From CAYSHJ01 sp964589725 (GTDB taxonomy: Bacteria > Planctomycetota > Planctomycetia > Planctomycetales > Planctomycetaceae), in contig CAZPUJ010000380.1 in assembly GCA_964589725.1 (NCBI GenBank), positions 1 through 24,512 on the forward strand: a stretch of DNA of 24,512 bases, read 5' to 3'. The notes below the pieces were generated by a model that saw nothing but the letters and a program-made list of their open reading frames with translations, ran no database searches and had not been told where the DNA came from. A program made the translations under genes and the position numbers. Below, piece after piece: positions 1 to 7,269 of the stretch; position 1 is the stretch's first letter; every line of letters starts with the position of its first letter.

Positions 1-1
1 T

Positions 2-1207
2 TCACACCTCCGTCGCCATCTCGCGCAGCACATTCGCGAGGATCGAACAGGCTTCGTCAACTTGCTCAGCCGTGACGTTCAAGGCCGGCAGCAAGCGGAT
101 GACGGTGTCGTGAGTCGCATTGATCAGTAAGCCGCGGTCCACGCACTTGGCCACGGCGGGAGTGGACGGGATGTTCAAGTCGATGCCGATCATCATGCCT
201 CGAATTCGCAACTGCGAGATGATCGGAAGTTCGCTCTTGAGCTTCTCCAAGTTTGCGCGGAAGCGATCGGACATCGCTTGGCAGTTCGCCAGCAAGCCGT
301 CTTCCTCGATGGTTTGAACCGTCGCGATACCGGCCGCCATCGCGAGCGGGTTGCCGCCGAAGGTGCTCGCGTGCATGCCGGGGCGCAGGTCGGGAGCCAA
401 TTCGTTCTGGCACAGGATCGCGCCGCACGCCACGCCGCCGGCAAGGCCTTTCGCTAGCGAGACCACGTCGGGCTGCACTCCCCATTGTTGGTATCCGTAC
501 CATGTGCCAGTGCGGCCCATGCAGGTTTGCACCTCATCGAAGATCAGCAAGCAGCCATTCTCGTCGGCGAGCCTTCGCAGCCCTTGCAGATAACCTTCCA
601 TCGGAATGTTGATACCCCCTTCACCCTGCACCGGTTCGATCAGGATCGCACACGTCTCGCGATCGAGCAGCTTCGCGACAGCCTCCAGGTCGTTAAGCGG
701 TGCGTATCGGAATCCGGCCAGCAACGGGCCAAGACCTTCGTGGTACTTCGGCTGAGCGGTCGCCGTTACGGTCGCGAAGGTGCGGCCGTGAAAACTGTTC
801 TCGAAGCTAATGACCTTGTATCGGCCGTCGCGCGAGTGCAGTCGCGCCAGCTTGATCGCAGCCTCATTTGCTTCCGCGCCGCTGTTGCAAAAGAACGCCT
901 TACCAAAGCCGCGCGTCGATAGCATCTCGGCGAAATCACCTTGAGCTTCGGTGTACCACGTGTTGGGAATATGGATCAGCTTCGTGACTTGTTCCTGGAT
1001 CGCTTTGACGACTCGAGGGGGGCAATGTCCGAGAATGTCGCAGCCCCAGCCGGGGAACAGGTCGAGATAACGTTTTCCCTCGGCGTCCCACACGAACGAA
1101 CCTTCGCCGCGCACGAGGCAGATCGGATACCGACGATAATTCGGAATCACGAATCGCTCGAACTGCTGAATGGTCTGATCACTGCTCCGAGTTGCGGCCG
1201 AGTCCAC
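2..1207 (-). CDS. argD: Acetylornithine aminotransferase
   Basis: PLP-dependent class-III aminotransferase of 401 residues, the usual length. It converts N-acetylglutamate semialdehyde to N-acetylornithine in cytoplasmic arginine synthesis and may also act on succinyldiaminopimelate. Visible motifs: NSGAEANE at about 108-115 (cofactor phosphate binding), FDEVQ with Asp224 (pyridine nitrogen), SLAKGLAGG with the Schiff-base Lys253, and STFGGNPL at about 281-288. The start is a GTG at 1207 preceded by AAGGGG; there is no ATG near the N terminus, so GTG is the best choice. It lies 97 bp downstream of argB on the same strand and is probably co-transcribed from the argB promoter. The gap holds a short tandem repeat. 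Other class-III transaminases such as ornithine or GABA aminotransferase are possible by fold, but the argB neighbour supports ArgD. Confidence 0.93.
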   Translation of the reverse strand: MDSAATRSSDQTIQQFERFVIPNYRRYPICLVRGEGSFVWDAEGKRYLDLFPGWGCDILGHCPPRVVKAIQEQVTKLIHIPNTWYTEAQGDFAEMLSTRGFGKAFFCNSGAEANEAAIKLARLHSRDGRYKVISFENSFHGRTFATVTATAQPKYHEGLGPLLAGFRYAPLNDLEAVAKLLDRETCAILIEPVQGEGGINIPMEGYLQGLRRLADENGCLLIFDEVQTCMGRTGTWYGYQQWGVQPDVVSLAKGLAGGVACGAILCQNELAPDLRPGMHASTFGGNPLAMAAGIATVQTIEEDGLLANCQAMSDRFRANLEKLKSELPIISQLRIRGMMIGIDLNIPSTPAVAKCVDRGLLINATHDTVIRLLPALNVTAEQVDEACSILANVLREMATEV

Positions 1208-1241
1208 GGGAAACCCCTTTGGCTGAAATAGGTTTTATTCG

Positions 1242-1268
1242 TCCTATAAGTCACATAAGTCCTATAAG
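1242..1268. repeat. 9-bp tandem repeat in argB-argD gap
   Basis: Three consecutive 9-bp units on the plus strand: TCCTATAAG, TCACATAAG, TCCTATAAG, with a more degenerate unit on either side. On the minus strand the units read CTTATAGGA. Read through as protein they give TYRTYVTYRT, a pattern I recognise from interspersed repeats in planctomycete genomes. It lies between the argB stop and the argD start and could affect the mRNA between the two genes; that effect is speculation. Confidence 0.7.
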
Positions 1269-1304
1269 TCGGGTCGGTCAAATGTGCGATTGCGGCTGGG
1301 GGCT

Positions 1305-2180
1305 TCAGAGCACAATCTCCGTGCCCACACCCGTGTCGGAGTAAATCTCCAACAGCACGGAATGCGACATGCGGCCATCGACGATGTGAACTTTGCCGAC
1401 GCCAACGGCCAACGCCTCCAACGCAGCTTGGACCTTTGGCACCATACCCGCGTCGATGATGCCGGCGGCAATCAGCTCGCGGCAACGCGTGGCCGTGAGA
1501 TGAGATTGCAACGTCTGCGGATTGTGCTGGTCGAGGAAGATGCCCGGCACATCGCTGACGAAGACGAGCTTCTCGGCCTTCAAAATCCGGGCAACCGCCG
1601 CCGCCGCCGTGTCCGCGTTCACGTTGAGCATCTGCCCCGCCGAGTCAACCGCGACGGACGGCACAACCGGAATCAGTCCTGCCGACGTCACGTCTTCCAG
1701 CAACCGCCGGTCGATGTCGATCACCTCGCCGACAAAACCGAGGTCAATCGGCTCACCATCCTCACTCGGTAAAGTCAACTTGCGACCGATAAGACAATTC
1801 TGTGTGCGGTAGCTCAGCCCGAGAGCCGCACCCCCTTGCCGACGAATCTCGTCGACCAAGCCGCCGCAGATATCACCAGCGAGGACTTTGGCGACAATCT
1901 CCAGCGTTGCGGCATCGGTGTACCGGCGACCCTGCACCTTGCGCGGCGTAATGCCCGACGCCGCCATGGCCTTGTCAATGTCTTTTCCACCGCCGTGAAT
2001 CAAGATCGGTCTTAATCCGACCGACTGCAAAAAGATCACGTCCGTCAGAAAGCTGCGAACCGCTTCAGTTTCTTCGAGCGTGCTGCCGCCCAGCTTGATG
2101 ACGACATGCCGCCCGCGGAACCGGCGAATCCAAGCCAGTGCCTCGATCAGCACGCGCGCTTTGCGAATCGCTTCGTCCAC
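1305..2180 (-). CDS. argB: Acetylglutamate kinase
   Basis: Amino-acid kinase family enzyme of 291 residues that phosphorylates N-acetylglutamate in the second step of arginine synthesis. Motifs: VIKLGGS at about 27-33 with the phosphate-binding Lys29, HGGGKDID near 62-69, an LNVNADTAAAAVA nucleotide-site segment, and DAGMVPKV near the end. About 22 residues precede the first strand, and the C terminus reads HSVLLEIYSDTGVGTEI. An N-terminal helix with this type of C terminus is seen in arginine-inhibited hexameric NAGKs, so feedback inhibition is plausible (inference). The frame is open further upstream to a TTG at 2243, but that TTG is part of a -35 box. GTG at 2180 has AGGAG seven bases before it and gives the family's normal length, so I chose it. 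Confidence 0.93.
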   Translation of the reverse strand: MDEAIRKARVLIEALAWIRRFRGRHVVIKLGGSTLEETEAVRSFLTDVIFLQSVGLRPILIHGGGKDIDKAMAASGITPRKVQGRRYTDAATLEIVAKVLAGDICGGLVDEIRRQGGAALGLSYRTQNCLIGRKLTLPSEDGEPIDLGFVGEVIDIDRRLLEDVTSAGLIPVVPSVAVDSAGQMLNVNADTAAAAVARILKAEKLVFVSDVPGIFLDQHNPQTLQSHLTATRCRELIAAGIIDAGMVPKVQAALEALAVGVGKVHIVDGRMSHSVLLEIYSDTGVGTEIVL

Positions 2181-2187
2181 CAGAAAT

Positions 2188-2192
2188 CTCCT
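2188..2192 (-). promoter_or_regulatory. Ribosome binding site of argB
   Basis: AGGAG on the minus strand, seven bases before the GTG at 2180. It decides the argB start against the longer open frame. Confidence 0.8.
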
Positions 2193-2215
2193 GAAAACCC
2201 CGAAGAAAACGAGTG

Positions 2216-2243
2216 ATTGTAGAGTGGCGATGTGGGGTGTCAA
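2216..2243 (-). promoter_or_regulatory. Sigma-70-type promoter for argB-argD
   Basis: On the minus strand, TTGACA (2238-2243) is a perfect -35 consensus. It is followed after 16 bases by TACAAT (2216-2221), five of six matches to the -10 box. Transcription would begin near 2209, giving a leader of about 29 nt before the GTG start of argB. I see no clear ARG-box operator, though a degenerate one could be missed by eye. Confidence 0.72.
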
Positions 2244-2490
2244 CGCGGCGACGAACGTGGGGAAACCACGAATGACGAAACATCTTCTTCAGCACACCTT
2301 GCCAAACCCGAACATCGGCCTCGACTGACCTTTCCGGCATGAGTGTTGTCTCACGAAGCCCTAACGTCCGCATTTTTAGAGTCGTGAATCAAAAGGCGAC
2401 ACGAACGAATCCGTGAGGCACACTTCACTGGAACGGCAGGCGGTTGGCCCCCGATATCACGGGTGCAACTGGCCCGCCCGCTGCTGACAC

Positions 2491-2494
2491 GGAG
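2491..2494 (+). promoter_or_regulatory. Ribosome binding site of the 2501 gene
   Basis: GGAG six bases before the GTG at 2501. It is the reason for choosing that start over the TTG at 2444. Confidence 0.6.
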
Positions 2495-2500
2495 TTGATC

Positions 2501-2995
2501 GTGAGCCAACACTCCCATCTGCCGATTGAACACTTCTTGAACAAGTTGGAAAACGATGAGGCTGATCGTGCGACGAAGGACGCTCGGCCGGACTGGCTGA
2601 CCGCGTTCATCGACTGCATTGCCGACCTGTTCGATCCGCTCATCGGAGTCGCTCGCGTCGGCTTTGATTGCAACTTCACGGAAGGAAGCTGGGTCGTCGG
2701 TCTGTACCTCGGCTCATATGAGGTCGTCGGCGGCCGCCGTGATGGCGAGACCCGCCACATCAATTTCGAGTTCGACCTGCAACAATTGATGGGCCGCTTC
2801 TCGAAGATTTCGGAATTGGTCTGGAGCGCGTTCCCGTCGCCGAAAGACACTCGCTCGTCGTGGGCACGGTCGTACATCACGGTGGCCGGCCTCGTCGGCG
2901 ACAACCCCGTGCGACTACAAGTCTTTTCCGTCCCGCCGGTCTACGCCGACATCGGCATGCGCCGCTTCCCCGACGGAAGCTTCGAGCCGGTGTAA
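2501..2995 (+). CDS. Hypothetical protein, 164 residues
   Basis: I do not recognise this family. The frame starts at GTG 2501 with GGAG at the right spacing. The protein looks soluble and cytoplasmic: no signal peptide or membrane span. It begins with an acidic amphipathic helical stretch (about 8-45), then alternates short beta-like segments (VGFDCNF, SWVVGLYLGSYEVVGG, HINFEFDLQQ) with helix. The C-terminal part ends VFSVPPVYADIGMRRFPDG. Composition matches the neighbouring genes, so it is probably real. It converges with mrdA, with 18 bp between the two stop codons and no obvious terminator. Nothing in the context indicates its job. Confidence 0.7.
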   Translation: MSQHSHLPIEHFLNKLENDEADRATKDARPDWLTAFIDCIADLFDPLIGVARVGFDCNFTEGSWVVGLYLGSYEVVGGRRDGETRHINFEFDLQQLMGRFSKISELVWSAFPSPKDTRSSWARSYITVAGLVGDNPVRLQVFSVPPVYADIGMRRFPDGSFEPV

Positions 2996-3013
2996 TGTAA
3001 TGATGTCGCGCGG

Positions 3014-5497
3014 CTACTTTGCTCGGATGGTGCCTTGTTCGAGCAGCGTTTGCACCAACTTCTTGGCGACCGGTCCCGCCACTTTGCCGCCGGAGCCGGC
3101 TTGCTCCAGCACAACCACGAACGCGACTTGTGGATCGTTTGCCGGGACGTAGCCAGCGAACCAGGCATGGTCCGGACGTCCACCACCAATCTCCGCTGTT
3201 CCTGTCTTGCCGGCGATGGCGACCTCATTCATTCGGACAGTCTTGTAGCCTGTGCCTTGCGGGTGAGCGACGACTTGCTCCAAGCCCTCTCGCAACCGAG
3301 CGAGCGTGCCGGACGAAAGACCTCGAATGCGTTGGCGAGATGGGGTGATCGAGACAGGTTCGCGAGTTCCGTGGGACGGATTGGTAATCCGTCCTACGTC
3401 TGCATCGTCGGTCGCGGTTTCCGGCGCGACAGCGATTTCGCGAGCGACATGTGGCGTCACCAGCCAGCCGTCGTTCGCGACCACTGCCATTAAGCGCGCG
3501 ATCTGCAACGGAGTCACCGTCAGCCGCGACTGGCCAATCGCCAGACCGAGTGTATCGCCGGCGTACCAAGTTTCTCGCTTGGCCGTTGAGGTTGCCTTTG
3601 CCGAACGTGCGTTTGGCGAGTCGTCGTCCCACGGCGACGCGGGCAAGAGAACATCCGGATCATCACCGGCGTCGTGTTCGTGACTGGCCAACTCGATCGA
3701 CGACTTCGCGCGGGAGCGTCGATTCGCCAGCGAGGTTGGAGGTTGGTCGGGCGGTCGAGGCACATGTCCGCTTCGCTCACCGGGGAGATCGACGCCGGTT
3801 GGCTTGCCGAAGCCAAGTCGGTCGGCCCAATCGACCAATGGTTGCGGGCCGATCGTGCGTGCAGCCGTGAAGAAATACACGTTGCACGACTGAGCGATGG
3901 CCTTTGTCAGATCGGTCTCATGATGGCCGACGCCGTAATGGGTGAAGATGTAGCACCGATTTCTCTTCGCGTTGTCGAGATAGCCGGAGCAGTCGATCGC
4001 TCGATCCGGGTCGATGCGTCCGCTCTCCAACACCGCGACCGCCGAGACGGTTTTGAACACCGAACCGGGAGGCAGAGTCATCTGTGTCGCTCGTGGAAAC
4101 AGCGGATCCCGCGAGTCGTTGAATAACGCGGCGCGCTGCTCGTCGCCACCGGACAGAAAATCGTTGACGTCAAACGTCGGAGCGGTCGCGGCGGCCAAGA
4201 TCGCTCCGCTATGAACGTCGATCGCGACGATGCAGCCGCCGGGCGGGCGGTGAGTCTTGTCGCTGGGCGCGTCCGCGCCGCCGGATTCGTCGCCGCCAAC
4301 AGCCTTGGACGAGATTGACTGGCCGTCCACAATCTCAGTCAGTAAGTCGCTGACTTTCGCTTGCAAGGCTGTCGAGAAACTGAGCACGACATCGCGCCCA
4401 AGTCGCGGCCCGCGAACGATTTCGCTGTGCGTGATCGCTCCGTGCCGATCGCGCACGATCTTTCGTTGACCGCGTACGCCGCGCAACACGTATTCGTAAG
4501 CGGCCTCGATGCCCGATTTCCCGATCGTGTCGCCGGGCTGATAGTCCAGCGGGTCGTCTTTAGGGAAACGTGCTTTGCGAGCGGCCAATCCGTCGGCGTC
4601 GATCTCGCTGCGATAACCGACCAAGTGCGGAGCGAGCCGCCCGTGAGGATAGACTCGCCGTGTCGTGACCTCGGTGCGCAAGCCGCGGAACTGCTGTGGA
4701 TTTGATTCGATCTCCGCGACCACTTCTAGTGGGACGTCTTCCAGCAAGACGTGATAGTCCGATTGCTCCGGAATGCGTAGCGGCTGGCGCTGCTCGCGCG
4801 TCGGCGGAGTCGTCAGTTCTTTCACGACCATGCCCCAGCCGCGTCTTAAGAGTTGCGACCCGTGGCCGATGGCGTCACCGTCCGCGGTTTCATGCGTGGC
4901 TTCGGCTGACTCCATGGCGCTTACGCTGGCAGCGTCGGCCACGGAGCGTGCTTCGATCGTGTGGAACATCCTCTCGACGCGTTGCTGAATGCGGCTCCGC
5001 CGTTCGGTCAGTAAGTCCGCGTTGTGATCAGTCAGTTCGGCCAGCGATTGCCACAATGCCGCGCGTCGTGCGAGCACTTGCTGCTTCGCTGCGGCGATCT
5101 TCGTCTTGTCGCGGCGTTCGAGTCGGCTCAGTCGCGACAACGCTTCTTCGCGCAACCATCCGTCATTCGGTGGCTCTTCGAGCCAGCGATAATGCATGAG
5201 GACTTGAAACCGCTCTTCATCGAACGCCAGCACGGTCCCGTCAGCCGAGAGGATTCGTCCGTGGCGACTTGGAATTGGCTCGAACGCGATGACCTCGTGA
5301 TGTTCCTCGACCGCGAAGTCGTCAGCCAACAGCCACTGCAACTGCGTTAACCGTCCCGCGACCACAAGCAGCGGAAATCCCATCGCGACGAACAACCAAA
5401 ATAATCGCATACCGGGCTCCGCATCGACATCCCACGCCGAGCGGTTGCTTCCGCCGGCATCGTTCGAGGCATAGATCGGAGTCGGTCGGTTGCGCAT
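3014..5497 (-). CDS. mrdA: Penicillin-binding protein 2 (peptidoglycan transpeptidase)
   Basis: Class-B PBP of 827 residues, clearly longer than the 600-650 typical of PBP2. An N-terminal membrane anchor lies at about 31-50, followed by a PBP dimerisation domain with the family start (SRHGRILSADG, 77-87) and a GKSGIEAAYE segment near 326-335. The transpeptidase domain has all three active-site motifs: SVFK at 479-482 (nucleophile Ser479), SCN at 537-539 and KTG at 764-766. Extra length lies in a coiled, charged segment (about 110-225) and a low-complexity insertion inside the transpeptidase domain (about 579-645). Residues about 699-713 are encoded by an interspersed palindromic repeat. The ATG at 5497 has GAGG eight bases upstream. 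As last gene of mreB-mreC-mreD-mrdA it is assigned to lateral-wall synthesis; no rodA is adjacent. Confidence 0.92.
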   Translation of the reverse strand: MRNRPTPIYASNDAGGSNRSAWDVDAEPGMRLFWLFVAMGFPLLVVAGRLTQLQWLLADDFAVEEHHEVIAFEPIPSRHGRILSADGTVLAFDEERFQVLMHYRWLEEPPNDGWLREEALSRLSRLERRDKTKIAAAKQQVLARRAALWQSLAELTDHNADLLTERRSRIQQRVERMFHTIEARSVADAASVSAMESAEATHETADGDAIGHGSQLLRRGWGMVVKELTTPPTREQRQPLRIPEQSDYHVLLEDVPLEVVAEIESNPQQFRGLRTEVTTRRVYPHGRLAPHLVGYRSEIDADGLAARKARFPKDDPLDYQPGDTIGKSGIEAAYEYVLRGVRGQRKIVRDRHGAITHSEIVRGPRLGRDVVLSFSTALQAKVSDLLTEIVDGQSISSKAVGGDESGGADAPSDKTHRPPGGCIVAIDVHSGAILAAATAPTFDVNDFLSGGDEQRAALFNDSRDPLFPRATQMTLPPGSVFKTVSAVAVLESGRIDPDRAIDCSGYLDNAKRNRCYIFTHYGVGHHETDLTKAIAQSCNVYFFTAARTIGPQPLVDWADRLGFGKPTGVDLPGERSGHVPRPPDQPPTSLANRRSRAKSSIELASHEHDAGDDPDVLLPASPWDDDSPNARSAKATSTAKRETWYAGDTLGLAIGQSRLTVTPLQIARLMAVVANDGWLVTPHVAREIAVAPETATDDADVGRITNPSHGTREPVSITPSRQRIRGLSSGTLARLREGLEQVVAHPQGTGYKTVRMNEVAIAGKTGTAEIGGGRPDHAWFAGYVPANDPQVAFVVVLEQAGSGGKVAGPVAKKLVQTLLEQGTIRAK
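3371..3397. repeat. Palindromic repeat inside the mrdA coding sequence
   Basis: Two 12-bp arms, 3371-3382 and 3386-3397, form an inverted repeat with 11 of 12 pairs around a 3-base loop; the inner 9 bp (GGACGGATT / AATCCGTCC) are perfect. It is read in frame within PBP2 and encodes part of VGRITNPSHGTRE. I recognise the GGACGGATT...AATCCGTCC palindrome as a planctomycete interspersed element, from memory. Confidence 0.7.
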
Positions 5498-5513
5498 GCT
5501 TAATGCCTCGCAC

Positions 5514-5620
5514 GGCCAAGTCTGACACTAACCCGAAGCGTCAGCGAGGATCTGTTACCTCTGCCCTCGCTTACGCTTCGGGTTAGTGTGAAGCGTCCTC
5601 TCAATGTGTCAGACTCGGCC
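5514..5620. repeat. Nested inverted repeat between mreD and mrdA
   Basis: Inner arms 5525-5549 and 5565-5589 match at 24 of 25 positions around a 15-bp loop (they begin ACACTAACCCGAAGCG). Outer arms 5514-5528 and 5606-5620 match at 14 of 15 positions. Translations give TRSVSEG-like peptides, a hallmark of a planctomycete interspersed repeat as I know it. The right outer arm contains the mreD stop codon. In RNA it would form a long hairpin between mreD and mrdA, so it may attenuate or stabilise the downstream mRNA (inference). Confidence 0.85.
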
Positions 5621-6145
5621 GCGTACGGTATATGCCCGGTCCCCTCTCCCCGCCGGTGAGAGGAAACTGGGTAAAGGGAGAACGGCTCGGCCAATCGACA
5701 CCAACAGGGCGTACACTGCCGTCCCATACGCCGCTGAACCGGCGATCAAGATGAGCGACCAGAACGTCACGGCAGGACCGTAAGACAGCAGGCTCGCGTG
5801 AAACTGCGATAGTAACTCCGCACTGGCGATCACGGCGAAGGCCCAAATGAGTCGCCCCACTCCGATCCGTGATCGCGATTCCGGCAGCAGTGGCAGCAAC
5901 AACGTCGAGGACATCGTCGCGGCGAGCATCTGTTGTCCGAGCACGCCGGCCGACAGCCCGTCCGCCAGCAAGCCGATCAACGCCCCCCACGCGATGCCGC
6001 GTGCATCCGCGAACCACGCGACAGCGACCACCACCGGCAGCCACACGAACGGTAGTCGGCAACCACCCAGCGCCAGTGAGTCGCCGCACGCCGCGTGTAC
6101 GGCAAGCGCGAGATACGTCAGCAGCATCAGAGTGAGGTGTCGCAT
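5609..6145 (-). CDS. mreD: Rod shape-determining protein MreD
   Basis: Small polytopic membrane protein of 178 residues from the ATG at 6145, with about five hydrophobic spans. It begins MRHLTLMLLTYLALAVHAA and carries the GLLADGLS segment typical of MreD near 58-65. MreD links MreC to the elongation machinery in the inner membrane. An in-frame TTG at 6178 is possible, but it lies in repeat DNA and would add a hydrophilic stretch before the first span, so I prefer 6145; its ribosome site is weak. The last 20 or so residues (from about LPLPSFLSPAGRG) are encoded by interspersed repeat DNA and the stop lies in the outer arm of the next repeat, so the native C terminus has probably been replaced or extended. 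Identity rests largely on position between mreC and mrdA plus topology. Confidence 0.85.
   Translation of the reverse strand: MRHLTLMLLTYLALAVHAACGDSLALGGCRLPFVWLPVVVAVAWFADARGIAWGALIGLLADGLSAGVLGQQMLAATMSSTLLLPLLPESRSRIGVGRLIWAFAVIASAELLSQFHASLLSYGPAVTFWSLILIAGSAAYGTAVYALLVSIGRAVLPLPSFLSPAGRGDRAYTVRGRV
5641..5690. repeat. Pyrimidine-rich interspersed repeat at the 3' end of mreD
   Basis: A CCTCTC/GAGAGG stem (5643-5648 with 5658-5663) followed by purine-rich DNA. Its readings (LSPAGRG, FPLTGGERG) match a repeat class I know from planctomycete intergenic regions. Here it is coding and forms the tail of MreD. Confidence 0.45.
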
Positions 6146-6176
6146 GATTTCGGATTCGCTCGGTTCGCTCGTTCGC

Positions 6177-6276
6177 AAGCTCCGCTTGGGAATGCCTCCC
6201 CGAAGCTCGGCTTCCCGGACGCGAAGCGGTGTTCGCGAAGCAGAGCTTCGAGGAGTGGGGTTCCCAAGCGGAGCTT
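6177..6276. repeat. Inverted-repeat element between mreC and mreD
   Basis: Perfect 16-bp arms at 6177-6192 and 6261-6276 (AAGCTCCGCTTGGGAA and its complement) enclose a second perfect 8-bp pair at 6201-6208 and 6243-6250. Readings include FPSSAWEP and RSLGTR, a pattern of planctomycete interspersed repeats. It fills most of the 153-bp gap between mreC and mreD. No transposase or clear target-site duplication is visible. Confidence 0.85.
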
Positions 6277-6298
6277 GGGAACCAGGTGACCAAGAGTT

Positions 6299-7258
6299 TC
6301 AATTCGCCAGCCGCTTCGAGTTCACTCGCGGTCGCACGACAGAGACTTCTCTTACCGACTTGGCATCGACTGCCGGACGGACTTCGATTTCCCAGTTCGT
6401 CGCGCCGGGAGCCAATTCCGATCGGACGACCATTCCGTAATACAATGGCGTTTCGAAGCCGCCGGGTGATTCGAGGGAAAAAACTTCGTCACCTTCGCTG
6501 ACCGGTTCGCTCGCTCGAATGAGAGTCAATCGACAACCGTCTTTGCCTGTGCCGATCAGAACACCTTCCGCACTGAAGGCCAAACCGTCGGATGTGACGC
6601 GAGCTAAGCGTGCTCGGCCGCGGAAGCGGAGGTCCGTGAGCGGCACCCATGTGCTGGACCAGCGACCGACGTGTTGCATCTTGCCGAGCACACACTGTCC
6701 GGCGAACACGGCCATATCTGGCGACAATCCAGCATCTTCACCTTGATCAAGTAGTTCGGCCGATGAATTGATGACCAGGGCTTCTTCCGTCAGCCCGTTT
6801 TTTGAACCTTGATTCAAGAGCAGACCTCGTCGCCACGCCGAGGCCAATTCCTCGCCGAGCACTCGCGCCTGCACGACCTGCGGTACGATCAACGGCGGCG
6901 GATCGATGGGCCGATGTGTCTCGTCGTGCCGATGCAGCGCGAGCAGGTTCGTGTCGCGCGTCTGTTGATGAGCCAGCCGCTCGCGCCGCAATTGCCGCTG
7001 CGTCTCGCTGAGTTCGGACCGAGTGGCCTCAAGCTGTACGATCAGGCTCTTCGCGTCGTCTCCGAGCATCCGTTGTCGGATCGCTCGCGCCGTCGCCTGT
7101 TGCGCGTCGGCCGCGAGCTGAACTCCCAGCCCAAACCCGTCGCGCATGGCCGATCGCCAGCAGTGAGCGACGTTCGGCGGGACAAACCCCAGTATGATCG
7201 CGGCGCAACAGCAGAATGCGGCGATCAGCTTCGCGGAAAAGGTCAGGCCGGAGGACAT
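6299..7258 (-). CDS. mreC: Rod shape-determining protein MreC
   Basis: 319 residues from the ATG at 7258. One membrane span at about 9-25 is followed by a periplasmic coiled-coil helix (about 70-105), then a beta-rich domain with GLLLNQGSKNGLTEEALVI and LARVTSDGLAFSAEGVLIG as expected for MreC. The protein scaffolds MreB and PBP2 during elongation. The ATG has GGAAAG just upstream and lies 11 bp beyond the mreB stop. An alternative TTG at 7273 would overlap the mreB stop and add five residues. The C terminus lacks the proline-rich tail seen in some MreC proteins. The 153-bp gap to mreD holds an inverted repeat. Confidence 0.9.
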   Translation of the reverse strand: MSSGLTFSAKLIAAFCCCAAIILGFVPPNVAHCWRSAMRDGFGLGVQLAADAQQATARAIRQRMLGDDAKSLIVQLEATRSELSETQRQLRRERLAHQQTRDTNLLALHRHDETHRPIDPPPLIVPQVVQARVLGEELASAWRRGLLLNQGSKNGLTEEALVINSSAELLDQGEDAGLSPDMAVFAGQCVLGKMQHVGRWSSTWVPLTDLRFRGRARLARVTSDGLAFSAEGVLIGTGKDGCRLTLIRASEPVSEGDEVFSLESPGGFETPLYYGMVVRSELAPGATNWEIEVRPAVDAKSVREVSVVRPRVNSKRLAN

Positions 7259-7269
7259 TGGTCTTTCCG

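Larger units (their letters stand above)
2181..2500. other. Intergenic region between argB and the 2501 gene
   Basis: A 320-bp gap between divergent genes. It holds the argB ribosome binding site and promoter on the left. In the right half I see no convincing gene, repeat or plus-strand promoter, only the GGAG before 2501. The plus frame of the 2501 gene is open back to a TTG at 2444, but nothing supports translation from there. Confidence 0.5.

Noticed and set aside
5514..6276. The repeats in the mre operon as complete insertion sequences
   Set aside because: They are about 100 bp, encode no transposase and show no clear target-site duplications; at most they are non-autonomous elements.
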